This document shows positions 1 to 9,800 of a stretch of 64,000 nucleotides of DNA, in pieces. A program made the translations under genes and the position numbers. Source of the DNA: Antrodiella citrinella. Lineage: Eukaryota > Basidiomycota > Agaricomycetes > Polyporales > Steccherinaceae. The first letter of the stretch is position 1, and each line of letters begins with the position of its first letter. Under the pieces are notes generated by a model. The model saw nothing but the letters and a program-made list of their open reading frames with translations, was not told the origin of the DNA and ran no database searches. The stretch spans positions 124,001-188,000 of the forward strand of contig SGPM01000010.1 in NCBI GenBank assembly GCA_004802725.1, written 5' to 3'.

Positions 1-933
1 AAGTACTTACACATTGTTGCCCGTACTATACGTTTCACCACGAGGACAACGTTCCCGATGCCTACACCGCATCAGCTAATTCCGCTATGACAGTACGGCC
101 CTGGAGTCCTGTGTCTTTGCGACCACTTCAAAACGCTCGGCACCTGCTGACGCTGTGTGAGCTGGATCCTCTTCAGGCTACGCAAGCAGACCTGGACACA
201 CTCGATCCGAGATTCGTATGCGACTCTTGCGATGGTAACGGGTTTGAAACTGTTATGACGTGGCGTTGTACAGTATGTTTTGCTCTCGATCAGTCATTAA
301 GCGGGTATTTAACAACATGACAGGTTACGCACAGCTTGGACATGCATGGATCCCCTTATGGCATTGCCTCGAGGATTAAGAAAGCAAGCGAAGAGCACGC
401 CACAGCTGCTCGAGAAGTGGAGCGAGCCGCTACAGAAAAGATTGCGGCCCGGGCAGATATGAAAGCCAGAGGCGGCTGGCAATGTGCTAGCTGTCCAGTA
501 GCCAAATTTGTCACCAAGAACAGTGTGACGCAGCACCTGCGATCAGAGTACGTTATCAATCTCCGTTTACTTCAGCCTTGAATGTTTATTTAATGTCCTG
601 ATTGTTTTCTTTAGGCATGGAAAGATGGATAACTACGAGGACACCGACTACTATTTACATCCTGACTCAATTCCTGATGTCGCAGATCCCGTCTGTTTGA
701 TTTCCAGCAAGAAAGACCAAGCATATCTCCCGATGAAAGTGACTGTAGCCATGCAGCAGGGTCTAACCGCGGTTCGTGACGATGTCTCTATGGCCAACAC
801 CTACAGGTATATGTCGCGTGCGGGTGCTGGAATTTATGACTTCGACGAGGACGAGGACGACTTCTTGTACGACCACGAATACGGGGAGTATTATGGGATG
901 AGCGATGACGAACTAGACTTCCCTTGGTACTAG
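1..933 (+). CDS. C-terminal part of an F-box-associated protein with a C2H2 finger (5' end outside window)
   Basis: The reading frame is open from the left edge, so the N-terminus is missing. Three exons join in phase: up to 272, 324-547 and 615-933, with introns 273-323 and 548-614. A CDSC...MTWR segment is followed by an Ala/Glu-rich helix. Then comes a single C2H2-type finger (CASCPVAKF, then H-x4-H in QHLRSEHGK) whose last His is created by the second splice junction. The C-terminus is very acidic (DFDEDEDDF) and ends in DFPWY. Cys/His segments of this kind behind MTWR recur, as I recall, at the ends of expanded Agaricomycete F-box proteins. That family assignment is inference, because no F-box lies inside the window. 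The two loci immediately downstream do carry F-box remnants, which fits a local family cluster. Role probably in substrate recognition or nucleic-acid/protein binding; unproven. Confidence 0.6.
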
Positions 934-1246
934 GGCTTGCTTCCTATCCGTGGTTTCTTGGACCTCCTTCACCTACCTCTCCAGGCTATGTTTGATCATG
1001 TCTCGCTTTACTTATGATACTTCACTACGTTCCATTTTATCTTCTTCATACATAATTGACTTCTGTCACAGTAGCATCGTAGCTTTATTAGTTTTATAGT
1101 CTCGATATTGCAGAAAGTGTTCTTGCTTGACGGCTTTACCGTTTTACTGCTGATTTGGTGAAGTGCGTGGTTACCCAGCGTGACATCACTGCGATGACAT
1201 GTAACTCAAATCGAGTGTTGCCTGCTACCTGTTGGCCACCTGCAAT
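934..1246. other. intergenic, F-box cluster
   Basis: About 310 bases between the first F-box-type gene and the pseudogene. AT-rich in its first half, as expected for a 3' untranslated region. No open frame, repeat or RNA structure that I can support. Confidence 0.5.
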
Positions 1247-1957
1247 ATGCAACCCTCGACCTACAACTCCGGACACCTTGATGGACTTCCCAACGAATTA
1301 CTCCTGAAGATCGTCAAGTGCTGCGGGCTGCCGTCTCACGTGCCCTAGAAATTCACCGTCGTATTCGCTCTGTCACTGTCCGAGTCAAAAGTCAATCGAC
1401 GCTTTCGACCATTGCTTTTGCGATCAAGAATTCGCTCCCACTCTGCAGAGGACTATTTCTCGCTCGTGGAACTGTATTCTACGTCTTTGTCCGGTACGTC
1501 CACAGTGTCTTTGGGTACTCTTCATTCTAACGTACAATGCGCCGACGCATAGTCATGCTCTATCCCAGTGTTTGATCCCTACCTCCGACATCCGGACTGC
1601 TTCCCTTTCCATAATCTCGAGTCTCTCGAGTGGAAAGGATGTATCTCACCCATCAACATTGTTCCTATTTTGTGCCGTTACGCACCTCGCATCAAGAGTT
1701 TCTCCTTGACATGGCGCAACTCACGCGAGTTCCCTGAAGTCGAATCGTTGCAAGAGTAGGAAATTTTGCGGATTGATTTGCTCCCGACATCGCGGAAATG
1801 CGCGTCTCATGTTCAGACTCCAAAATCACAGTATTCAGAATTGTGTACTTTATCGTTCTTTACTGATGGCAGTATGTTTTGTGATCCTGAAATAATCCAG
1901 GACCTGTTCGAGTCAGCGGCAAGTTACAGCGTCTATTACCTCATGGGTTCTGTGTGA
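1247..1957 (+). pseudogene. Broken F-box/LRR-like gene with two in-frame stops
   Basis: ATG at 1247 opens an F-box start (LPNELLLKIVK). The same frame hits TAG at 1346-1348, yet continues afterwards with sequence (SESKVNRRFR) matching the neighbouring paralogue (LSKVNKRLR). An intron with donor near 1492 and acceptor at the CCCAG near 1568 joins in phase to FDPYLRHPD...FPFHNLESLEW, which parallels VRHPDTIPFQNLRSFES in the next locus. A second in-frame TAG at 1757-1759 cuts the protein, and homologous-looking sequence continues in the same frame to 1957. The rest of a full-length protein (compare the neighbour, about 600 residues) is absent. The two nonsense codons and the missing 3' half make this a decayed duplicate. 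Sequencing error could explain one stop but hardly both plus the truncation. Confidence 0.75.
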
Positions 1958-2005
1958 CACAAGTTTGCCACCTTCATCGAAGACGCAACCAAGACTCAAC
2001 ACTCA

Positions 2006-4037
2006 ATGCTTCCTCTCAATATCTTGCACGCATATCCGTCTTCATATCTTGAACAGCTGCCTAATGAGCTGAGATCATCAAGTATTGCGAGCACTCACGT
2101 TCCGTACCGCTGAGATTCTCTGCTGTGCTCGAGCTCGCTTTGTCCAAGGTGAACAAACGGCTTCGAGCAATCTGTTTGGTACTTTTGAGTTCGCGTTTGA
2201 GAGTGCGCCGCCTGCACAACTATCTTGCTCTGCTCAAGCGGTATTCGGCGCATGGCCCCAGAGCGAATGAAGCGGCTCTCGTTCGGTTCGTGGTATCTCT
2301 ACATATTGACATACACCGTCTTTAACTAACAAATTTCAAAAGCCACCTGTCCTTGCGATATGACGATATATTCACCAGTCACAAGAAGTTCACTGGTGGT
2401 ATACACTTCATAGTGCGGCATCCAGACACAATTCCCTTTCAGAACCTTCGGTCGTTCGAAAGCAGGTCTTGGCTCTCAGACGGCATTGTCCACATATTAT
2501 CCCGAAGTGCACCTCTACTCAGCGAGATTACCGTCGTGCTGTTTGATCAATCGTCGTTTCCTCCGGTCGAGGCGTTCTCCCAACTGAAGACTCTACGTTT
2601 ACAAATGGACGGGCTTCCGAGTCCGGTTGGCAGCTATAGGGATGAGCGCAAACCCATGCCCGTCCGTCCTGTATTTTCGTCTACCCTCACCACACTCGTC
2701 ATCCATAATCACTTCGTGTCGAAATGGCCTGAGGATTACTTGGCGCGACTTCACTTCCCCAATTTGCATGTAGTCAATCTGCAGAACGTCGCCCTCGCTG
2801 TCCAGCAGGTCTATCAGTTCACAGACTTGCATCCATCGCTCCGAGAAGTGAATGTAGGATTTTGCTATGGACCAAAACTCCTGATACCGTCGTTGATCAA
2901 ACTCATCGAGGGTAGTGGACTGTGGATCAACCCGGCCGAAAACCTGGCGCAGCACAAAGACAGGGGACTTGTCACTGCCCGAGATATCCTCTTCGTAAAA
3001 CAGCAACAGCCTCCTGACAAAATTCACGTCCGATGGAACGTCCACCCAGCAACTTTGCGAGGCATAGTGTTCGCTTTCGCTCGGTTGCCAACGAATCTCC
3101 CATCTTGTATGCCCAATTCGCCCCGCTTTGAGACAACCTGTCTCGCTCTAGAGCTGTACGAAGCCGAGCCGCAAGGCATGGAGCAGAGATATTTCTTGAA
3201 TGCTGCTAGGATTGAAGACTTCTTCGAAAGGTGGCGCCAATTCCCTCTGCTCCGCGATCTCTGTATATCAAGCAAAGGGACCCCCCGCGGTACGACCGTT
3301 GCCGAAACATTTGTGAGTGATACGCCCGAGTCCTAGACCTTAGACACCGTCGTCTTAACAAGCTACTACATACATAGGAACTCATTGGCCGACACCTGAG
3401 GGGATGGGAGAACCTCCGCAGTCTTGCTATGAGATGGATCGTGCCAGAGGATCAGCCGTGGGGTTCCTCGCTGAAAGTTGGAAACCTCAGCAACGATATG
3501 TTGAATCAACCAGCATATATCGAAGGTCCTTGTCCGCCCATCGTTTGTTGGCGAGGCGCTCGCTGTAGTCTGAATATGCTCAAATACGCGGAGTACGGAC
3601 GGCCTAGGTTTGAGCTGGATTACCTCTTCGAGTCAAGACGTGTAGATCTTTTGGAAGAATTCCTGGAGAAAGAGTTCCCAGGATTTGACCCAGATGATCC
3701 GGACCTCATCATGCAGATATGGCGCGACCGGCATTACTCCAAAGTATCTCAGTGTGTGTCTATGCTGGCACACGCGTGCCCAACACTGGAGCAGGTCAAG
3801 CTATACCCTTTGACTGATGAGAAGTGGGATCCTCCACTGCCAGTGACTGCGGGTTGGACGTGGATGATATTCCGACGGCCTTATCGTGTGTTGGGACGCT
3901 TGGAATGGTCGAAGGGAAAGGGAAGATCTATAACGGGCTGTCCGCAATTAGAAGTTTTGGTAGGAGAAGAGCTTGAATACACCCAGGGTCACCAGGAGTC
4001 ACTATGGCACGCGATGACAAGTTACTCAAGGTACTGA
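2006..4037 (+). pseudogene. F-box/LRR-like gene with a frameshift inside the F-box (probable recent pseudogene)
   Basis: ATG at 2006 opens a frame reaching the F-box start LPNEL. At about 2071/2072 the frame is lost: compared with the upstream paralogue, seven bases equivalent to CTCCTGA are missing. The following F-box part (IIKYCEHS...) lies in another frame with a TGA just before it and no ATG nearby. The rest is intact and spliced. It runs ALSKVNKRLR, then an intron with donor near 2286 and acceptor at 2342, then a long exon to 3312. An intron at 3313-3377 follows, then an exon to the stop at 4037. The body shows leucine-rich, repeat-like stretches with no catalytic motif, typical of F-box substrate-binding halves. 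It could still be expressed from an unseen start, or the deletion could be an assembly error. Otherwise it would supply a SCF ubiquitin-ligase adaptor. Confidence 0.55.
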
Positions 4038-4136
4038 CAAGCAGAAGTTCGGGGTATCAAGAAACTATATTGAAATTATAATACATCCTATCTTAACGAC
4101 CTTCCAGCTTGTCCTTCATGATGCGCACTTCCTACA

Positions 4137-4972
4137 TCACACTTCTCCAACCTTTGGATTCTGCCCGTTCAGATTCGGCGCAGAATACGGAGAATCTACC
4201 ACATGGGGCCCTGACTCCAAGGATGCGGTCGTGGGTGCAACTGAGTTGGGATGCGAAGATCCGTCACCCTGCACTGCGCGAGAGACAGCGTCAGTAGCAC
4301 TCTGCATGTATGGTGCAGCGGTCGTTCTCGCTGTCTCGGCAGCTGCCAGCCCTGCGTTCAGAGCCTGGTTCGCGACCGGCGCTGCAGCGTGTTGGGCTTG
4401 GACGAGGTATTCCTTAGTCGTCTGCAGCGCAGAACCGGCAGTAGCCTGCACGGAGCCTGCGGTGCCTGCTACGGTGGTACCAGCGGGCAAGTACGACTGT
4501 CATAAAATGCATCAGGATATGTAGCTTTGGAAAATTGACTAGTAGTGGACTGACCTGAGCAGTTGAGATAGCTGAGTTGGCGAGGCTCTTCGCTCGAGCG
4601 ACGTAATCCTGGACATTGTCCTGGCCTTCTGCGACGGCTTCTTCCGTCTTGTCGCTCAAACCGTGCTCGAGATTGTTAACGGCAGCGGCGGGAGACTTGT
4701 ACTACAACATGGCGGTCAGATGTGAAAGAAAACAACAATGTGCGTAAGCGGCTTACTTGAGCAGTGGTCGCCGCGTCCTCGGCCGCATTGTGCAATTGAT
4801 GCGCGTTCTGCTCGACCTGAGTAGCGAGCTTGGCGTTGGAGGCCTCAGCTTCAGCCCAAGCAGCGGATGTCTCGAAACGAGCGTCGCTTCTGGAGAAAGA
4901 GAAATATTGTCAATATCCAATCCGACGTGAAGTCAGAGAGATTACGCACTGTGTTCCAGCAGCAGTAGACAT
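4137..4972 (-). CDS. Small LEA-like, Ala-rich amphipathic helical protein
   Basis: Four exons join in phase to give about 220 residues, starting ATG at 4972 (MSTAAGTQ) and ending ...NPKVGEV at 4137. The first intron starts at a GTGCGT donor only 23 coding bases in. The protein is rich in Ala, Gln, Glu, Thr and Ser, has almost no Cys or Trp, and lacks a signal peptide or membrane segment. Repeating stretches such as AEAEASNAKLATQVEQNA and VQDYVARAKSLANSAIS would form amphipathic helices of the kind seen in group-3 late-embryogenesis-abundant proteins and fungal hydrophilins. The tail is Ser/Pro-rich and disordered. A TATA box lies 93 bases upstream of the ATG, suggesting a strongly inducible gene. 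A role in desiccation or stress protection is inferred from composition only; lipid-droplet coat-like function is an alternative. Confidence 0.75.
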
Positions 4973-5520
4973 GATGATAATGATATGAAGAATTCGAGTT
5001 CAAGTGATAAAAGTTTGAGATGGTGGATGAGAGTTGTTGGAAAGTCCAGACATCTCGACGCCAGTTTATATACTGCCAGAGAGTGGCGCAGTATGCGGCT
5101 CCAACTGTCTTGCCACTGTCGCGAGGTGGGTGAGTAGCGTCATCGCTTCATCTTGGGCTATGACGTCATGCAGGCGGTCACGCGCACCAAAGACGAGCGC
5201 TTGTTCGGGACAGGACGAAGAATTGGATTTCTGTTTACAAAAAAACGCAAAGGAAATCAAATAAAAGACATTCCACATGTGTCGAAGGGTATCACAATTG
5301 CGAGGGATTCCGAGGCAGGTATGCGCACAGGCGGATCGAGAAAAAAGGAAGACATGAGGAAGACGGGAATGAACGTTGAACGGGCTATGCCAGAGGGTAG
5401 TATGGAATAACAACATTTTGGATGAGAAATATACAGAACGAGAAAGGCGAATGAATGAATGAACAATTAAAGGAAGAGAATCATGAATGCGAGAACGGAC
5501 GGGTAAGCTGCATGCATCCT
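4973..5520. other. intergenic between LEA-like gene and glycogenin 3' end
   Basis: About 550 bases holding the promoter of the LEA-like gene (near side) and the 3' region of glycogenin (far side). Several short open frames exist on both strands but none looks like a protein. An A-rich patch and ATGAATGAATGAA-type repeats near 5450-5465 look like untranslated sequence. Confidence 0.4.
5065..5072 (-). promoter_or_regulatory. TATA box of the LEA-like gene
   Basis: TATATAAA on the minus strand, 93 bases before the ATG at 4972. Most other genes in this window lack such a clear TATA element, so this one stands out. Position and strand fit the small stress-type gene. Confidence 0.5.
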
Positions 5521-8500
5521 TTATGACACATGCGGTTTCTGGCTCTCCCCTTCTTCGAAGGAGCCCATCTTCAGGAAGCGAGCGAGCACCTCCTCTGAGC
5601 CACGCTTGAACACATCCACGCCACGAGATGGGTCCCAAACACGACCACCCTTCCGAACAGGGAGCACAGGTGTGTTTTCCGGAGTAGCCAAGGAGCTCTG
5701 CGTCGACGAGGGTGACATCGTGGCGTTCGTTTCTTGAGAAATAGAACGTGTTATCTGCGGCGAGAATGGAGAGGACAGTTTAGGCAAGAGACGGGGAGGA
5801 GGAGTCGACGTCTGACCGCGAGCCAAAACGGGAGAATCAGCTCTGAGAGGCGACGTTGCAGTGGATGACCTTCGAGCAGCCGGTCGAGGGGATGTCACCT
5901 GTAGGGGACCAGTACTCGCAGGACTAGGTCCCCGGCACCATCTGACGAGGCGAAGTAACCATAGGAGGTGAACCAGATGCCGATGCTCTACGCGAAGTAC
6001 CCGGACGAGGACTAGTGACCGTCTTCGGCGACGTTACTCCCACGGGAGACTGAGCCTGGGGCGGCGGAGGAGAAAGGATCTTCGGCGGGGAGTACGTGCG
6101 AGGTGATCCGAGGGTTTGAGGAGAAATCAACCCGGTCGGAGATGCCAACGACGGGAAAGGCATGGATGACCGTACGTTGACATTCACTGTAGGAGTTCCT
6201 GCGACCTGCTCTGGCTCTGTCTTAAAATCACGAAGGACCGCGGACGGGAGCAAAGAGGAGGCAGAGGACGTAGAAGGCCACTCTCTCCGAATACCCAACC
6301 CCACCGACGGACCAGCCTCCACACCTACGCTCACACTTCGCTTCGAACTAGAATTGAGACGGATGGTGCCGTCTTCGCGCAGAATGGTGACTTGAACACC
6401 CTTGTTCATCATCTCTGGGCTGACTGTCTGCACTCCACGCATGCGGTACTCCTTCTTGCCTCTACTTGGCGCCGGTGCTGACGCCGAGCTCGAAGCACGC
6501 GACCGCTGTTTACCCTTCTTGTCATTCCCGTCACTTTCGACACTGGCATCTGACTCCCCTTCGTCTTCATCGTCACCGTCCATACTACTCGCGTCTTGAC
6601 GTTCCTGCCATTCACGTCTTTCCCGTTTACGCCAGCTGTTGTCCGGTGTAGGAGGCAACGTGAGAGAGGGCTGTCTTGGATGCAAGAGCTTTGAGGCGAA
6701 TTTCTGAATACTCGGAACATTATCCCAAGCGTTGGAGAAGGACAGCTGAGGTGGGAAGCCTCCAGGAGGCGAGTGCGTATGTGGTTGAGAATTCGTTCGT
6801 CCGTGCGTGGGGTTTCTGGGCGATACGGGCGATACTTTCACTTCCTCGACGAACTTGTCTGCGGGAGGGAGGTCTGAGGAGGGAAAAACACGTCTGGGAA
6901 CGTGGCGAGGTTTATCCTCCCAAGGAAAAACGCTCTTGACTTTATTCCGATCAGGAGTCGGTCCAGCGGACGGAATTCCAGGAGACTGCTCCTGAGTTGG
7001 ATGCCCTAGAACATTAGAATATCGTCCCTCCCTCAGCAATTGCTCTGGGATGGTCGACGGAGGAGGAGGATCGAAGAACACCGCGGGCGATTTGGGCTGA
7101 GGCGTGGTGGGGTCGGAAGGAAACGACTGATACGTAGCATCGTGAATTTGACTGGGAGCTTGATCCCAGATATTAGGGAAATAGGTGTCGACAGGAAAAG
7201 CTGATTGTGTCGGCGGATCGTGAGGAGGAGGTTCTACAGCAGGGTTCCAGGTTACTTTCGGCGGAGAGGGAGAGCGAGGCATCTGATCGTGAGGGATGAC
7301 ATGGTTTGGAGACGAATGCTGCTGGGGATTGTGTTGAGGGGTATGCTGCTGCTGCTGGGGAACATATTGTTGAGACGAATGCTGCTGAGGAGAAGATGAC
7401 CAGTGCTGCTGAGACTGAGGAGATGACCAGTGTGGTGAAGGAGGCTGAGGTCGAGGAGACTGTAGGTAAGGAGGAAATTGATGATCTTGTATGGGAGAGT
7501 GCTGCTGTTGTCGCTGCTGAGAAACATTCAAGGTAGGTTCTCCATGTCGCTCCTGATGAGCGGGTTGGGCACCGTGCTGAAAGGAAGGATTCCTTGAATG
7601 CGAGGGAGAGTGGCGAGCACCTCTGTCGGTATGTCCATGTGGACCGGTATGTTGTGTGGAATGTGTGGACTGAGGCGAAGAAGTAGGTTGTCCATCAGGC
7701 ACACCACCGCGCCGAGAACGAGTCGGCGAGTGAGTTGGTGACACTGTCTGCGGCGACGTATGCTGTTGGTGGCCTCCAGCATGATGCGAGCGGTGCGGAG
7801 TTTGCGGTGAGTGCCATCCACGAACGGGCGCGCTAGGCTCAGATGAATACTGATCAGAATCCTGCACTTGTGGGAGATGCAGCGTAAATTGCGCCTGCTC
7901 GAAGTGGTGATGATGACTATGCCCGCGTTGATGGTCATGATCGTCTCGATATCCGACCGATGCTGGTCCATAATACGGGGTGGGTGTTTCAGAGGAAGGT
8001 AGCGATTGGTAATGACCATACGGTGTGGGCGGAACTTCGTTTGGTCCTGGCGTGGGAAGGGTGTACATCCTCATTTGCTGCACTCCTTCGGGAAGTTCAT
8101 GCTGACCTTGATCAAACCCCGCGGTGTCACGAGCAGTAGGGGTTTGTTCGCCTGGGCCGTCTTGTGACACTTCAGCCTCTGGTTCAGGCTGCTTCCTGGG
8201 ACGCATGAGATCCACACGCCCATCCAACGGCATTGATCTATACTGTCCTTCGACGGGCATGGCAACAGGATAACTCTTGTTGCCGCTGCTACTGTAACCT
8301 TCGGTAGCTATGCGCCGTAAGTCGGCCAGACCGAAAACGCCTTGTAGAGGTGTGGTGGCGCTTATAGAAGAGTTATCTCCAGCACTAGAAACTGCGTCCC
8401 AAGCTGACGAGTACCTCTGCACCTCGAAGTCTGACCTTGACACCGGAGTGTCAATACGATAGTGCCTGTCGTATACCTGAAACCAGCGGTCCAACAGCGC

Positions 8501-9540
8501 AGAGTAGTCATAGGTCTGTTGAGGGCCCAACTGAGGTTGATCAACGCTTTTCTGGCCTGGCTCCCGCCAAGGGAGAGACTTCCACGGCTTGTTGGGCCCA
8601 ATGAAATGAATCGCCGAAATGCGAGCGCCGAAACGTTCATAGGCCGGAGCATATCTGTCGATGTAGCCAGCAAGATCCGTGAGCACCATGCTCTAATGCA
8701 GCAAACAGCTGACTTACGTGTATGCGGCCGTGGGGGTCGTGTTGTACGTGAAACTCAGCCTGTTCCAGTTGTCACCCCTCCACTCGTTCAACAAGCCCTG
8801 ATCACCGCCATCCCAACTCCCTTTCGTCTTCAACAGCTCGACCAGGTGCTTGAATTTGTCCTCGCCCGGAGAAAAAACCATGACTCCAGAATTAAAGATG
8901 TCAGGCCATCCGACATCCGGTACTGCAGAGAATTCATGCGGTAATGTGAATAGATGGGAGAGCGGCCGTATAGGAAGAACGTCCGCGTCCAGGAAGATTA
9001 ATTTAGAGTATTGCGTGAGACGGAATATGTGTAGTTTTGTGAGGACGCTATTAAGGTCAAGACGACCTAGAAAGAAAGTGTGAGCACGGTGGGGATATGG
9101 AGAAAAAGTTGACTGCGGAAGCGGAAATATGACTATCACGTGAGACTGCCCGACCCCCAGGAATGTAGATCTGTTGGACTGCACAGCTCTTGAATGTCAT
9201 CCGCATATGCCCTTACAGTACGAGGGAAGATAAAAGAACGAGATAATTGCGAGAATGGGTGCAGCGGGAAAGAAGTATGCTCACCGAGTAGTTGTAAGCC
9301 CTTGATATCCTCCTGCTCGATGACCTCCACCCCGACCACGAGATCAAAGCTCTTCCTTAGAAGCTTGATGGAGGAGACATCGACGGTTTCTGGGGTAACG
9401 ATACACACAGTCTGGAAGTCGACCTCTGGGGCAACAGGGGGCTTTGAGTGTATATCTTTGAGTGCGGCGACGAGAGCGAGAGCGCCGGGTAGATACGAAT
9501 CGGAAGAAAGAAGAGTTACAAACGCATAAGGAGTGGCCAT
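5521..9540 (-). CDS. Glycogenin (GT8 glucosyltransferase) with giant disordered tail
   Basis: Primer protein of glycogen synthesis: it glucosylates itself from UDP-glucose, then hands the chain to glycogen synthase. The catalytic domain covers about the first 230 residues: N-terminal AFVTLLSSDSYLPGALAL, the DxD metal site in IFLDADVLP, DIFNSGVMVF, DQGLLNEW and HFIGPNKPW. Exon 1 ends LLG and joins across about 220 nt to exon 2 (RLDLNSVLTKLH). A 63-nt intron then joins YT to YAPAYERFG. A tail of roughly 1,000 residues follows, rich in Ser, Pro, Gln and His with many SPR/SPK motifs. A 40-nt intron (5899-5938) connects to the last exon. That exon ends with VWDPSRGVDVFKRGSEE and ARFLKMGSF, the conserved glycogen-synthase-binding tail of glycogenins. 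Ordinary glycogenins are about 350-650 residues; this one is about 1,230. Confidence 0.92.
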
Positions 9541-9800
9541 TCAGCGCAAAAAGCGCAGATTGAGAGAGACGAGAGGCGAGGACGAGACTGAACGCGTCGG
9601 GCGACAAAGTCGGATGAGCGGACGATGGTCGAGTTCAAGTTCGAATCAACCTTCCCGTTTCGATACCTTTCTGGTGAGCGTCTAATCACGGGCGCCTACA
9701 TTGAGCTTCGGCTATCAACGCGTTCACGGTCAACTACGTCATGCCATTGACATGCTTGTTCTCATCTAAATTAACGCTTACTACTACGGTAGCCTATATG
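9541..9800. other. intergenic, promoter of glycogenin and 3' end of ADCK2-like gene
   Basis: About 260 bases. Purine-rich just upstream of the glycogenin ATG. No supported feature. Confidence 0.4.

Noticed and set aside
2599..3045. 148-codon minus-strand frame in the F-box locus
   Set aside because: Antisense to the conserved long exon of the + strand F-box/LRR-like gene.
7300..7530. Apparent CTG/CAG microsatellite
   Set aside because: Imperfect Gln/His/Ser-coding repeat inside the glycogenin tail, not a pure microsatellite.
8462..8944. 160-codon + strand frame over the glycogenin gene
   Set aside because: Fully antisense to the conserved catalytic part of glycogenin; shadow of coding constraint.
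9625..9655. tRNA T-arm-like TTCAAGTTCGAATCAACC
   Set aside because: No cloverleaf can be formed from the flanking bases.
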